Part shown: positions 10,530-21,636 of the stretch, one piece after another
Numbering within the stretch: the stretch's first letter is position 1
Layout: every line of letters starts with the position of its first letter
Assembly: GCA_973895155.1 (NCBI GenBank)
Contig: OZ316895.1
Span: forward strand, 7,502,001 to 7,566,000
Direction: 5' to 3'
DNA from: Marsupella aquatica
Lineage: Eukaryota > Marchantiophyta
DNA: 64,000 nucleotides
Program-made: the position numbers and the translations under genes
The notes under the pieces: generated by a model
What the model saw: only the letters and a program-made list of their open reading frames with translations
What the model was told of the DNA's origin: nothing
Database searches by the model: none

Positions 10530-13490
10530 CCTCCACTTTGTATATGAAACCCAGATGGACTTGCTTTAGAACATTTAAAATGGCTCAAATAACACTATTT
10601 ACGCTGGTGACTGAAATATAACCTATAAACTGTCTCCTTGTTGTTTGCAGTTGGTTTCAATTACATTGTCGACCGATTTCCTCGATAACTTGACTACCTT
10701 GACCTGAAAGATGTCAAGACGTCATGCTATTACTCAGATCACCATGACTTACTACTTTCTCCCCGAGGTAGTGAAAAGTTGCCAACTACAATTGGTTCCA
10801 TTTTATTTTTGGTGTAAAAGTGAAGACTGCTTTATGCAGTCCATGGGGATGGCCAGGGACAATGTCTCCATCCATCCGGGCTATTGTTTCTTCTAATGTT
10901 TTCTCTTTGTAATTTTGAGGGAATTCTCTAAAACTAATGTGCTGTCAAGATTTGTATAGGTTCATTATGAAATTTCTCTCTTGTTGTCAGTAAAATAGTA
11001 AAAAAACTAAATCTCCTGCGCTAGGTCTTTAGATTATTCCTGTTAGGAAGGCACTATGGGCACTAATAATCACTCAAACCTTGAGCTAAAACCCTCCTTT
11101 CGGGGATGTGATGGCCTATGTTGCCACACTACCATCGTATTCCTGTATATAGAATGTGTTGGATGGGGATTTTCATTGAAGCTTATAGTTCCATGGCCAT
11201 TATAAAACTCACTCTATATACCAAATTTAAATTACTATGGCCGGCCTATTATGCATTGATCACAGATTGATTTGCAATATCCTAGTAGTAGTCAACTCCG
11301 TTGAATTAGACCCTCCACCGGTTTTCTCTGTTTTTTCACCCAGATGACGAATATCACTCTGTGTAACGGAGAAGATGCTCCAAATGTTTTTATTTAATTC
11401 TCTTAAATTAATGTCTGCCTATTAGATCTCACTCTTGCTAATGGGGTCTGTGGCTGTGTAAATAATTGAAGACACAAGCCTGGGGGACTTTGGCCAAAAA
11501 ATGGCAAAGACTTTTCAATGCCATGGAATTTGGCAAATATTCCTCACTAAGAAAATACCCCTTCTAGATTTATCTTTATATATTAAAAGGTGGGCCCTGA
11601 GGTGGGGATGGGTTACCTGAGACAAGTGGATATTGGAATTCTTATACTTGGGAGGAGTTGTGGCCCTCATCTGAGTGACTACATAGAGATTTGCATTAGA
11701 GAATCTCCTTGACAGAATGACAAAGGGGTAGGACTCGTACAATGCAGATAAAAAAGAAAATTCACAAGGAAGGTTTAGGAATATACTTTGTAATGTCCTG
11801 TTGGCATAGTGGGCCATAATTCCCCCAAGCTTCAGCACAAGTTTTGAGGTGCTACAAAATCAGATTCAACTAGGGCTTAAGATGTAGTATTACCAGGTAC
11901 CCCAAGAGTTGTTAACTGGGTGTCACAGCCTATAGCCCAAAAGAGACCATGGATTATGGAGGTTAAATTCCAAGTGTATTTATATTTTATTTTCACCCAG
12001 AAACTTTCATCTCAGTTCCATGACCCTCAAGATACGATGGATATCGAGTTCTCGATCCTTGTTGCATTTCCACCTCACTAACCCAAATATACTTTCTTTG
12101 AACATAAATAGAGGTGATGAAAAGAAGACATCTCCCATGCATGCCCAGGTAGCCAATTCTCTCACACAGGTACTCCTCAATGTCTTGTTCTGAATATTAA
12201 TACCTACCAACTGCATTCAATACATCTGCTGTAGTTCCAGAGACTCGTTAGTCGTTACTCACCTCAATGCCCCCTTGTCATTTTCACCCTAGCGCCCCAA
12301 GTTTTAGATACGTCCCCACAACCACTTTCCATGGCACCAGCAAAGGTAGTCCAAACGACTTTCCATGGCACCAGGGGCAAAGGTAGTCCAAACGGTAGTG
12401 TACAGGAGGACACTAAGGTACGGTACATCACGCTGTCCAACCGGAACCCACCAAAACAGTATACTGGTGTACCTTGGAATGCAAGCTATCATCCCTTATT
12501 TTGTCCCTTGGAAACCCAGCAGGAAGGTTCGAGTGGACTGTGCCGCCAAGACCCTTGAGAGATGAACTGTCAAGATCTATCCCAGTAATCGAGTGCAGCA
12601 CCACAGCCGGTAGATTGTTGGGCTGGAGAGACGCCAATAGTCCCGTACTTTACGCTCGACGTGGTCCAGGGCAGGACGAGTTGCTAAAGGCCTACGTCGT
12701 TGTCATTAGTCCCCTACCGTAAAATAATTACATAGGAAAGTTTGATGCTCTCTAAAACTCTGTTGCTTACCTGGTTACACACTGTCCCCCCGCCTCACGA
12801 GCCTGGACTGGGCTCTTACAGCACTCCAGTCCGGTCCATTTCAGTCTACTAACAATTGAGTTTCTCTCTATATGTATATCACACTGCAAGAAAATAAAAG
12901 ACATCCAACGGGGAGGCATGTACCCAGAGGTAGGAGACGAATAGTGCCTCTCAAACCTTTTAATTTTGGCTCCGGTCATGATAACACAGGTTTCCCAAAA
13001 GCAAAGTGGTGGACTCACAAATGTGTAGTTTACCACTTGTGACCAACGTCCAAAATTTGTACATTTTGGGCAAGGTGTTTTTTGTGGCCCTTCAGGTTTG
13101 AGACACTTTAGTAAAGAGGGGAGAAACAAAGGAAAACACCAGGACGATCAAAGAGCCCAAAAGCCCAAGAATTTTAGCAAAAGTCCACCACAATTACACT
13201 TGAGACTCTTATGTGATTTAATAATTTTTTTGAGCTAATCATTCTTGTGATGGTCTGTTCATGAAACGTGATATTGGCAGGAAATCTCTTTCATCAATGG
13301 AGGATTATGGAAATCTTGTTTGTCGATCATGACGTGGACCTATTGCTGCCACTATGTGCTTTTTCCATGCGCAACCCATTAGTTGCCCTGAAACTCCCGA
13401 TTTAGTTAAAATCCAGTTGTGAGGCTGACTTGTTATCTCCCTTAGTGTCCAACTCCCCTTGTGCCTAACAATGTCATCTCGCTCATGCTT
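10530..13490. other. Intergenic, nothing convincing
   Basis: Several frames of 60-120 codons occur but none shows a recognisable domain. A 36-bp block (ACTTTCCATGGCACCAG with GCAAAGGTAGTCCAAACG) is duplicated at about 12321-12398. Confidence 0.4.
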
Positions 13491-13857
13491 CTTCTACAAT
13501 GCACCGATATAGATGCATTGGCAGTCACGCTAATAATACAAAAATAAATAAACTTCAATATTCGCTTACACCGTATGAAACCGATCAGAGTTCCCTGACT
13601 GTGGTTGCTTTTCTTACTGGGCTTCTAGAAAAGAACAAAGAATATGTCCGTGCAGACCTCAGTGTAGACTCTGGCGTCCTTCGTGCACTTTCTCGGCGAC
13701 GACAGAGTCTAGAGTGTCGATCGGATTGGCTGAAGCGTCCGCACGCTAAGGAAGAACCACTCACATATATTCTACTGAAAGAACTCCCATCTCCACAGCT
13801 TATGTTGTACATGTTCTGCGTGGAATTGGATGATGAGATCATTAGAGAATTGGTTTT

Positions 13858-13931
13858 CTTGAGACCATTTCGAAGGACTCCTTGTAGCCTTACTTGAGAC
13901 CATTTCGAAGGACTCCTTGTAGCCTTACTTG
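13858..13931. repeat. 35-bp tandem duplication upstream of alternative oxidase
   Basis: GAGACCATTTCGAAGGACTC starts at 13861 and again at 13896, followed in both copies by CTTGTAGCCTTACTTG. Two perfect copies, 180-250 bp before the alternative oxidase start codon, so probably in its promoter or 5' UTR. It falls near the end of a 132-codon plus-strand frame (13499-13897) that I do not recognise. Confidence 0.75.
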
Positions 13932-14110
13932 TTGTCGAGTTGTTGTGTTTTGTTTAAGATTGTCGAAGATTGTGTAATAGTTTCGGGTTCTCGTACACTG
14001 GTCGATCTAACGTAGCTCTCCTTTCAAGGAGAGCCTGAGAGTGCTCCGAAAGAGCTCGACAGGTCGTGGATCGAGAACAGAAGAGAGACCTGAAGAGAAG
14101 TGCCATCACG

Positions 14111-17009
14111 ATGAGTGCAGCAGCGGCAGCCGGAAGTTTGAGGCGCTCATGGAAGCCTGTGAGCCGGATGGTCGTATGGCAGCTCCAGAGAACGACCACC
14201 GTGTCTGGTGGAATCCGGGGCATGAGCACAATCGTTGCTAGTAGCACTACTAGTTCCACATCCAGCTGGCTCAGTGGTTTGGCGATCGAGAAGAGCTTCA
14301 TACGCTCGGCGGGTGTGGGAGCAGGGGAGAAATGGAAGAGTTCGTCGTTGATTAGTCCACCTCATGTGAGGTTTGCCAGCAGCAACTCAAGTGCTGCGGC
14401 TCAGAAGGAGGGGAAGGAGGAGGAGGAGGAAGAAGAGGAGCAGCAGGGTGAGAAGAAGATGACGGAGGCAGAATGGCTGGAAGCTAACCAATTACATAAT
14501 TCTAACTACTGGGGTGTCACCACTTCCAAATCGCTGACTCGGGAGGATGGCACGAAGTGGCCATGGCATTGCTTCAAGGTGATTTTCCTTCTGAATCGGT
14601 GATATCTTGGTCGTGTAGGCAATGACTTTGGTACTGAATAATTTCCCAGAATTTTACCGAGTGATCGTCTTCTTTATTAGATCAGGTTTCAATTCGTCAT
14701 GTGATCCCACTTTAGGCCGATCGTACTGACTGACGTCGGAGATTTTGGGATTGCAGCCTTCTGACGCTTATAAGCCCAACTACGACATTGATCTTCATAA
14801 GCATCGCGACCCAACACGTTTTGAGGAGAGATTTGCGCTGTGGGTGGTCAGTGTCCTCAAGAAGCCTACAGTTTGGTTCTACCAGGTAAATCAGTCACCC
14901 AAGCTAGGGTGCACCAGAGGATGGCATGAGGTGGTCATGACAGAAGGGTTACCCGGCTGAGAGATTCATGGGCTTAGCTAAAACTCATTATTTTCTTTGG
15001 TTGATTCAAGTCCATCGAGACTCCGAGTAAATGAATGGATTCAATTACTTCGTGACCATCTCGCTGTACCTCTATAGATCTGATTGGTTACGGGAAGAAA
15101 ATGAACAGTGCCGGCAGTTCAAGCAGTACAGGATCGCCGCTGTCTAGCTGCTCTGCACCTACTCGTCCCAAAAGCAGCGTGCAGGGGGGCCAGCCGGAGA
15201 TCTTGCAGTGCTGTGCTGTGGTCTATGACATAGAGAGCAGGTGAGTGGCTTTCGCCAACCTCTTCTGTTCCCGCCGTTCTATTTGTCTCCTATCACTGGG
15301 TAGGAGATGAGTTTCATTCCCTTTCAACTTTTGGTAGTACTCCCAATATGTTTGAAGTTCTGGATCAACATTTTCTGGTAGCGGTGAGATTGGTTCTTCC
15401 GGTCAACTCTAAAAGGAGTGCTCAGATTCGCACGTTTTACTTATACTGTTTTGGCATGGTCCATCACGTGGACCACCTGGTTTTGAAGCTAATGGGGAGG
15501 GTGGGGGTGTTACTTTTACGTCTTGCCTGTGCATATTATTCCTCCATTTGGATCGTCCTGAATGGTTGAAAGGTTGAGTTAGAACCCTCAATGAAGCTTG
15601 AAATCGTCAGTAGCCGCCTTGTACGCGGTGTTATGTTCATTGGCGCAAGACTCTGAGAGACCTCGCTGTGATGTGCCATGTGCAGGAGCGTTATGGATGC
15701 CGAGCAATGATGCTGGAAACCGTAGCTGCAGTTCCCGGTATGGTGGGTGGCATGCTGCTGCACCTAAGGTCCTTGAGAAGGTTTGAGCAAACAGGGGGAT
15801 GGATCAAGGCCTTGCTGGACGAAGCTGAGAACGAGCGCATGCACCTCATGAGTCTCCTGGAAGTTGTTAAGCCCAATTGGTACGAAAGACTTCTTGTCGT
15901 CGCTGTCCAAGGGGTTTTCTTCAACTTCTACTTTCTGCTGTACGTCATATCGCCCCGGTTAGCGCATCGTGTCACCGGGTATCTCGAGGAGGAAGCCATC
16001 GTCTCGTACACAACCTTCTTGGAGGGGATAGACAACGGTACCGTGGAAAATGTTCCTGCTCCGGCCATTGCCATCGACTACTGGAGGTTGCCTAAAGATG
16101 CCAAGCTACGTGAAATGATAGTCGCGCTCCGTGCTGACGAAGCTCATCATCGTGATGTCAACCATTACGCTGCGGTACGTTTCCTTGAGTTTTATCAGAA
16201 TTTCTTTCTAAACTTCGATCATTGTGTGGTCGGAAGGAGCTTCGGTTAGATTTGGTTGCATTGCCCTTCTACTTGGGAATTGTGTCTGGAAATTTCAATT
16301 TTTCCTTTCTGGGAGTTGGATCTCTAGAAAACTGGAACCGGCACTCTGGTTCTAACAGTACTTTAGCTTATTCCGATGTTAGATGGCAATTAGGTTAGTC
16401 TCATGAGGTTCGTAGGATCTCCAATTTCCTTGCCTGTACTGCCTCTCTTTTGTCGATTGGCATGACCATTCTCTTCTCCTTAAGCTCTCCGGAAACTCCC
16501 CAATTTTCTTTCATGGAGTAGCTTTTCTAGAGTCAGTTGGATGAGCATTCTGTTCTCATGACGCTCGTCGAATTCCTGTCAATTGGCATGACCGAAGTTC
16601 TCTTTATGCTCTCTGGAGTCTCCCCAATTTTCTTTCATGGAGTGGTTTTCTAGAGTCAGTTGGAGTGAGCATCCTCTTCTTATAATGCTGTTCGGATTCT
16701 TTCTTTGAGTATCTGATCAAGACTCGGTTTTCATGACGGTCATTCTGACAATACTGTTCGGAGACTCCGACTGTCTTACCTGAGTAGCTGTGCTTGAGAG
16801 GAATTTCCTACGCGTAACTGTTCTCTTCTGACAATGGTTTTTCTGGAAATCCCAAAGTTCTGTCTGAAGGATCATTTGGACAAGGCAATCGTAGACCTTT
16901 TTTCAAAGCTTAAATGGAAAAATCTAAAAAGCGGTTGATTTTATTACAGGATATTCGAAACGAAGGAAAGCAGCTACATGAGTCTCCGGCCCCTGTTGAT
17001 TATCATTAG
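14111..17009 (+). CDS. AOX: Mitochondrial alternative oxidase (ubiquinol oxidase, non-electrogenic)
   Basis: Four exons: 14111-14578, 14757-14885, 15686-16174 and 16950-17009. All junctions are GT-AG and phase 0, giving 381 residues. The enzyme oxidises ubiquinol and reduces oxygen to water on the matrix side of the inner mitochondrial membrane, bypassing complexes III and IV. Visible di-iron motifs, in order: LETVAAV, NERMHLM, LEEEA, RADEAHH. The two regulatory cysteines of plant enzymes are present, in WPWHCF (end of exon 1) and YGCRAMM (start of exon 3). The end, SPAPVDYH, matches the usual PAPxxYH terminus. The N-terminus is rich in Arg, Ser and Ala, as expected of a presequence. An upstream in-frame Met at 14066 is less likely because it adds an acidic segment. 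An acidic run of Glu sits near residue 105. Confidence 0.95.
16450..16720. repeat. About 124-bp tandem duplication inside AOX intron 3
   Basis: The block CCCCAATTTTCTTTCATGGA followed by GTAG/GTGG and TTTTCTAGAGTCAGTTGGA occurs at about 16497 and again at about 16621, with moderate divergence. It lies in the 775-bp third intron and does not touch the splice sites. Confidence 0.7.
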
Positions 17010-18175
17010 AAGTCTGAATACATTCGGGACTTCGGGTCAAATTCGACTCTTCTGAGAAGGCAACAATGCTGCGAAATTTGAGGTCAGGAGTGACACACAG
17101 CGGTCTTGACTTGAAGGCAAGGACGAAGTGTTGAACTTCATCAAATTAAGCAGCTGTACATATTTTGACACAGTCGAAGGGTACAATTAATTATAGGTGC
17201 TATGTAGTGTTCGGATTGAACCATATTGATTATATACCATTCAAATTCTTCGTGAAAATATTCGTGAAGTTGAAAGAAGATTTCTGGCGAAAAAGTTTAT
17301 GGATGTGAACTGCATTGAATATCCTCTAGTGTTGGTTCCCAATAAGCTCAACCCTGGTAATGACAAAGTCATCATTGACATTACTGTCAGTTTTGCTATT
17401 GGTGACGTCCGTGATGTAAATTTTTGCTTTCTAACGAAGATACAACGTTAGATCTCTATACTTTCGTCAATTGCAGTGGGAATCTTGACACACTTCATTT
17501 AGCCGTACAACGGGGGATTGCTGCTGTGACAAATTGCTCAGCTCGAAAATGGGAATTTTAGCTTTGCGTTGAAGATACTATCACAGCTCCTATGACGTGA
17601 CTGCCATCGACAAATCGAGAAATCAAGCAAGCTACTCAGGAACTCTGAAAATTTGTTTTCACTACCTCCTAAGCAAAAAGTGCTGCACCGGTTTCCAGAG
17701 ACTTTGCCAACGGTAGGCTGAAGTAGATTGAGCGTCAAGGAGGGGGGTGTTAGCTTTCAATCCAGATTCGAAAAACGTATTGGGCACGGAAAGAATTTGT
17801 GTCGGCTCTTAGCATCATCTTGAAGTCCCACGCTGGGCAGTGGTATTTTACTTCAGAGCTTGTCTCAGATGACCGCCACATTAGTTTTGCTTAAACCCCT
17901 AAACAAACTGAATCACTTCGTGCCTCTATTCTGTCAAGCCTAGCAATGATGTTAAGCCTGGTCTAAGCATCACTAAGTTGGTCAGGCAGTTCTAAGCTAT
18001 GGGGAGTTGGTGACTCTGAGGAAGGTATGGGGAGTTGACAAGACTGCGTTCAAGCATAGAGTTGGTCAGGCACTTAAAGCTATGGGGCGTTGGGGACTTT
18101 GGGGAAGATATGGGGAGTCAACAGAATTGCGAGTTGAACCTACACTGTGTGAGTACTCTCTAGGATATCAGGTGA
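17010..18175. other. Downstream of AOX, possible decayed coding sequence
   Basis: The AOX 3' UTR presumably occupies the start. Between about 17200 and 17740, long stretches read as protein-like in one frame (for instance FMDVNCIEYPLVLVPNKLNP) broken by scattered stops. I could not identify a family. It may be a gene remnant or chance. Confidence 0.3.
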
Positions 18176-18342
18176 CCCTTATTCTGCTCGTGCCACTCTT
18201 GAAGCAGCCTACCCAATGCCTTGCTCAACGACCTTACTCTGCTCGTGCCACTTTTGAGGCAGCCTGCCCAATGCCTTGCTCAACGACCTTACTCTGCTCG
18301 TGCCACTTTTGAGGCAGCCTGCCCAATGCCTTGCTCAACGAC
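18176..18342. repeat. Minisatellite, three 55-bp units
   Basis: Three consecutive copies of a 55-bp unit containing CTCGTGCCACTTTTGAGGCA and CCAATGCCTTGCTCAACG. Units 2 and 3 are nearly identical and unit 1 differs at a few positions. Confidence 0.85.
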
Positions 18343-18879
18343 GGTTAATGTTTTGTCATCCGCCCACATCCATGTGCTGAGGATTGTGTTGGACTGTATG
18401 TGGATTCAGTGAGGATCCTATTCTATGTTCTCTATGAAGGATTGTTTGCCTTCATTCCGCTTCACTTTCATTGACATAGACAAGCCGGGAAAGTCACTCC
18501 ACATACACCGACGTGCTCAAGTATGCAATCTGCAACAGAGTCCAGCTTCATGCATTTCTATGTTTGTATATGTTGTTCACTGAGCAGATTAATTTTAGGG
18601 TGTGTGAAATGTGGAATACCTTGTCATGCTTCGTCATTTATGGTTTGCAGATAATGTTTTTCGCCCATTGTAGGAATTTGGGCTGTCTGAACTTGGCATT
18701 CAACTAGACCTTCATTTGTTGATGCGGGATTTGATGCAGGGAATGTTGCGTTTAGGATGCACTCTGCAACCTTGGAAAAATAAGCCTCATGTTCCACCGG
18801 AGGCAAAATGAGAGAGGCCAAGATCAATGAACATTGGATGAAAGCAAAGATTCAAGCCAAAGAAGAACATGTGTGTACA

Positions 18880-19424
18880 AGATTTCTCTACACAATAATG
18901 ACCAATGACTCTTGTCAATGTTTTCTCTAGAAGTAGATGTTCCTGGGTGATATGCGATCAGTACATCACAAGAATCCAATATTGTCCAATCAATATCCCA
19001 AATATAGACACAACAAACATATTTATATTTTAAAATTTAACATCACTCCATTTATTTTTCATAAAGTTTACTCTTGGTTAGTGTCAGTTGTTTGTTCTAT
19101 CCCCTTACATGTTAGTTTAAGTTTTGTATTATGATTATATATGCACATGTGCATTGGTTTAGGTTTTGATATTCGGACAATTTTCCTGTTGTTTACTTGC
19201 AAGAATCTACCCGGTGTAGTTGTTGTAATGCATAATCGACAATCAACTTTGGACTCCTACCCTGAACAGCATGGAAGTTGAAGTGTCAGCAGATGACGCG
19301 GTTGCTATGTTGGGCTCACAACCTCAAACAGGCTCAATGGGGATGAAACCCAATGGAATTTGAGCATGACAACAAAGCGCTGAAATCATAAGAATTCATT
19401 AACATGTCCTCCATTATGAAAGAA
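18880..19424 (+). repeat. Left arm of long diverged inverted repeat flanking the transposon nest
   Basis: Reverse-complementing 48071-48640 gives a sequence that follows this arm over about 550 bp with substitutions and small gaps. Shared words include AGAAGTAGATG, TATGCGATCAGT, CATCACAAGAATCCAA, TTGGTTTAGGTTTTG, GGTTGCTATGTTGGGCTC and ATGAAAG at the inner end. The arms lie about 28.6 kb apart and bracket the gypsy element. They may be the long terminal inverted repeats of an older DNA transposon, or two opposed copies of one repeat. No transposase or target duplication of their own was found. Confidence 0.72.
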
Positions 19425-19519
19425 AGTATCATTGGTTTTTAGCATAATCATCCTCTCGACCTATAGGCAAATGAGTTGGTCATGACTGTGATTATACCAA
19501 AAAGTAATGATATTTCCTT

Positions 19520-19846
19520 TGTCACACCATTTAGAGTGGTAGTAAAGTATATCGTACTATCTAGGGTATAGAGGTTTTGTATGTGTGCTATATGAGCACT
19601 TTGTGTTTAGTTTGAGTTGTTGTGAGGGATAGTTATCCCCTTGTGTTGGCTCAAAGGCCTCATCTTTCAATGTTGAGCCTTTGAGCATGAGCTTGGTGGC
19701 TATGGTGTGGCTGACCAGGTTGTGTGCATGTAACGTGGATTCCTTGAAGCACAAGGTGCGTTGGCTTGACATATATGTGTGATCATGTCGGATGGATCGA
19801 TGTTGGATTAGCACTGATCGTTGTTCGATTTCATCCATTGAAGATT
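19520..19846 (+). repeat. 5' copy of gypsy terminal direct repeat (segment L)
   Basis: Starts TGTCACACCATTTAGAGTGG and ends CATCCATTGAAGATT. It matches 47593-47921 with only a handful of differences. Immediately left of it is AT-rich sequence with no counterpart at the right side. This is either the 5' LTR (or part of one) or the first part of the internal region after a lost LTR. Confidence 0.8.
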
Positions 19847-20430
19847 ACATTGAAAGATCACTCCAAGTTGATTCGAAGTTGTTTCGAAGCTTGCTATATT
19901 GCAGAGTTGATCCATGGTAGCTTGGATTGTTGAGATCTTGCTGGTTGATTTGTTGTAGCTCAAGTCAGATCAGCCGTTGGTAGATTGGAGATTGTGAGCT
20001 ATTGATTGCTCTGAGAGTACAGCTTGGTGCTGTTTGAAGCTCTTTGATAGTTTGTTCATTGAAGTCCTCTCTGGAGTTGATTACCGGATTGACATTTGGA
20101 GCTTCTCGAAGCTATGGCAATGAGGGACTGATCGAAGATCAGAAGGTGCCTCAAGTGGTAGTTGCTACATTGTGTTTTTGGAGTTCTAGTCCACACCGAT
20201 TGCGTTGCAGCATCGCAAAGGCTATTGCGGATTTGAGATTCGTTGATGGATAGTACACTTTTACAAAGAAAGTGACAATCAAATGTTGGTGAATTGCATT
20301 GTTGGCGTCATGATGGAGTCCGCATTGAAACGAGGTGCGGCGGCGACCTAGGGCACAAGGAACACGACAATATTGTTGAACAGTGGTTTGGTCCGAGAAT
20401 TGCGGTGTGTTTTGTGACGCGCCTTGTTTT

Positions 20431-20999
20431 GGACTGGGATCATCCGAGTCCAATTGTGGGTTGTCTCTTGAGACTTCAGTTTGACTCGAAGCTGGATTTG
20501 GATTGGGATCATCCGAGTCCAATTGTGGGTTGTCTCTTGAGACTTCAGTTTGACTCGAAGCTGGATTTGGATTGGGATCATCCTAGTCCAATTGTGGGTT
20601 GTCTCTTGAGACTGCATTTTGACTCGAAGTTGAATTTGGACTGGGATCATCCCAATCCAACTATACATTGGTAACTTCGGACCCCATTTGGATTTGAAGT
20701 TGAAGTTGGATTGGGATCATCCCAATCCAACTGTACATTGACAACGTTGGAGACTTGATTTTGGGCGAAGGTGAATTTGGATTGGGATCATCCCAATCCA
20801 ACTGAATGTTGGCGTGTCCAGAGACCTCATCTGGACCTTGAAATGGATTTGGATTGGGATCATCCCAATCCAACTGTATGTTGGTGTGTCCAGAGACCTC
20901 ATCTAGACCTTGAAGTGGATTTGGATTAGGATCACCCAATCCAACTGTATCTTGGCGACTTCACCTATGTAGAGGACGTGAAGGACTTGGACTGGGATC
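20431..20999. repeat. Array of about nine 69-70-bp units with a near-palindromic core
   Basis: The core TTGGATTGGGATCATCCCAA, or a close variant, recurs about every 69-70 bp. The first three units are nearly identical (core GGGATCATCCGAGTCC, then TTGTCTCTTGAGAC), and later units diverge. The core is self-complementary except for its central base. The minus strand is open through the array and encodes a repeated LDWDDPNPN peptide. The same core occurs once in the element's own coding region at 24779-24802 on the opposite strand, also read as LDWDDPNP. Confidence 0.85.
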
Positions 21000-21246
21000 A
21001 TCCCACTCCAACTTGTGGACCGGGTGTCCGGATGACTATTGAATGGATTTGAATTGGAGGTTCACCCCGACGTAGCAAAATGTGGCGGGTGTGAAGGGCT
21101 CCCTCGGGCTCATCTCGGCGTTTCAAGGCGACTCATGAGGAGGGGCGTGAGGGCGGAATAGGAGCCAGACCGGAGCGGGCCGCAAGGTAGCTTGCTGGTA
21201 CGTGAGGAGTAGTTGACAATTGGGTGGTTTGGAGTGCCTAAGTTGG

Positions 21247-21308
21247 TGCATAACTCCAAGGGGGAGGTCACCCATCCCAAAGCTATTCCTCCTGCGCGTG
21301 CTTAACCA
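21247..21308 (-). repeat. 5S rRNA-derived fragment in the gypsy 5' region, antisense
   Basis: Read on the minus strand this stretch contains GGTTAAGCACGC and, about 20 bases further, GGGATGGGTGACCTCC. These correspond in order and spacing to GTTAAGC(G)TGC and GGATGGGTGACCTCC of plant 5S rRNA, the latter covering the internal promoter box C. The rest of 5S is not recognisable. Some plant retroelements (Cassandra) carry 5S-derived sequence in their LTRs. Here the fragment is antisense to the element and short, so a working 5S gene is very unlikely. Confidence 0.6.
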
Positions 21309-21636
21309 TGGGGTTTATATGGCATGTAGTGTACACACAAGCTTTCACAACTTGTTGTCTAAGTTAAAGGGCCAGGGGGCTTTATACACTTATTAGTTTG
21401 TCTAGAGACCTGTTTTGGGCCAAATTAGAAGCTACTTAGAGGTTTTTGATACCTCTGAATCCATCTAGATGCATAGATTGGAGTAATTTTGCATGGATTC
21501 TTAGCTACAACCTTGGGGCATTGTGAAGCCTATCATGAAGGTGATGGTGATGATTTAGAGCAGATTTATCATCACGGATTCTTCGGGTGCTACGGGACTG
21601 TCCGAGGGACAGAGGACCGGTTTCACTCGAAGTGGG

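Noticed and set aside
18176-18342. Three regular repeats as a possible CRISPR-like array
   Set aside because: Direct tandem units without unique spacers, in a eukaryotic genome. A minisatellite.
20151-20939. Minus-strand frames with repeated LDWDDPNPN
   Set aside because: Open because the repeat unit is a multiple of three or nearly so. No start context or domain. Treated as a repeat array, although the peptide match to the pol linker is reported as a finding.
21060-21110. TGGCGGGTGTGAAGGGC as a tRNA primer-binding site
   Set aside because: It starts with TGG, but the complement does not fit the T-arm and acceptor stem of any plant tRNA that I can recall.
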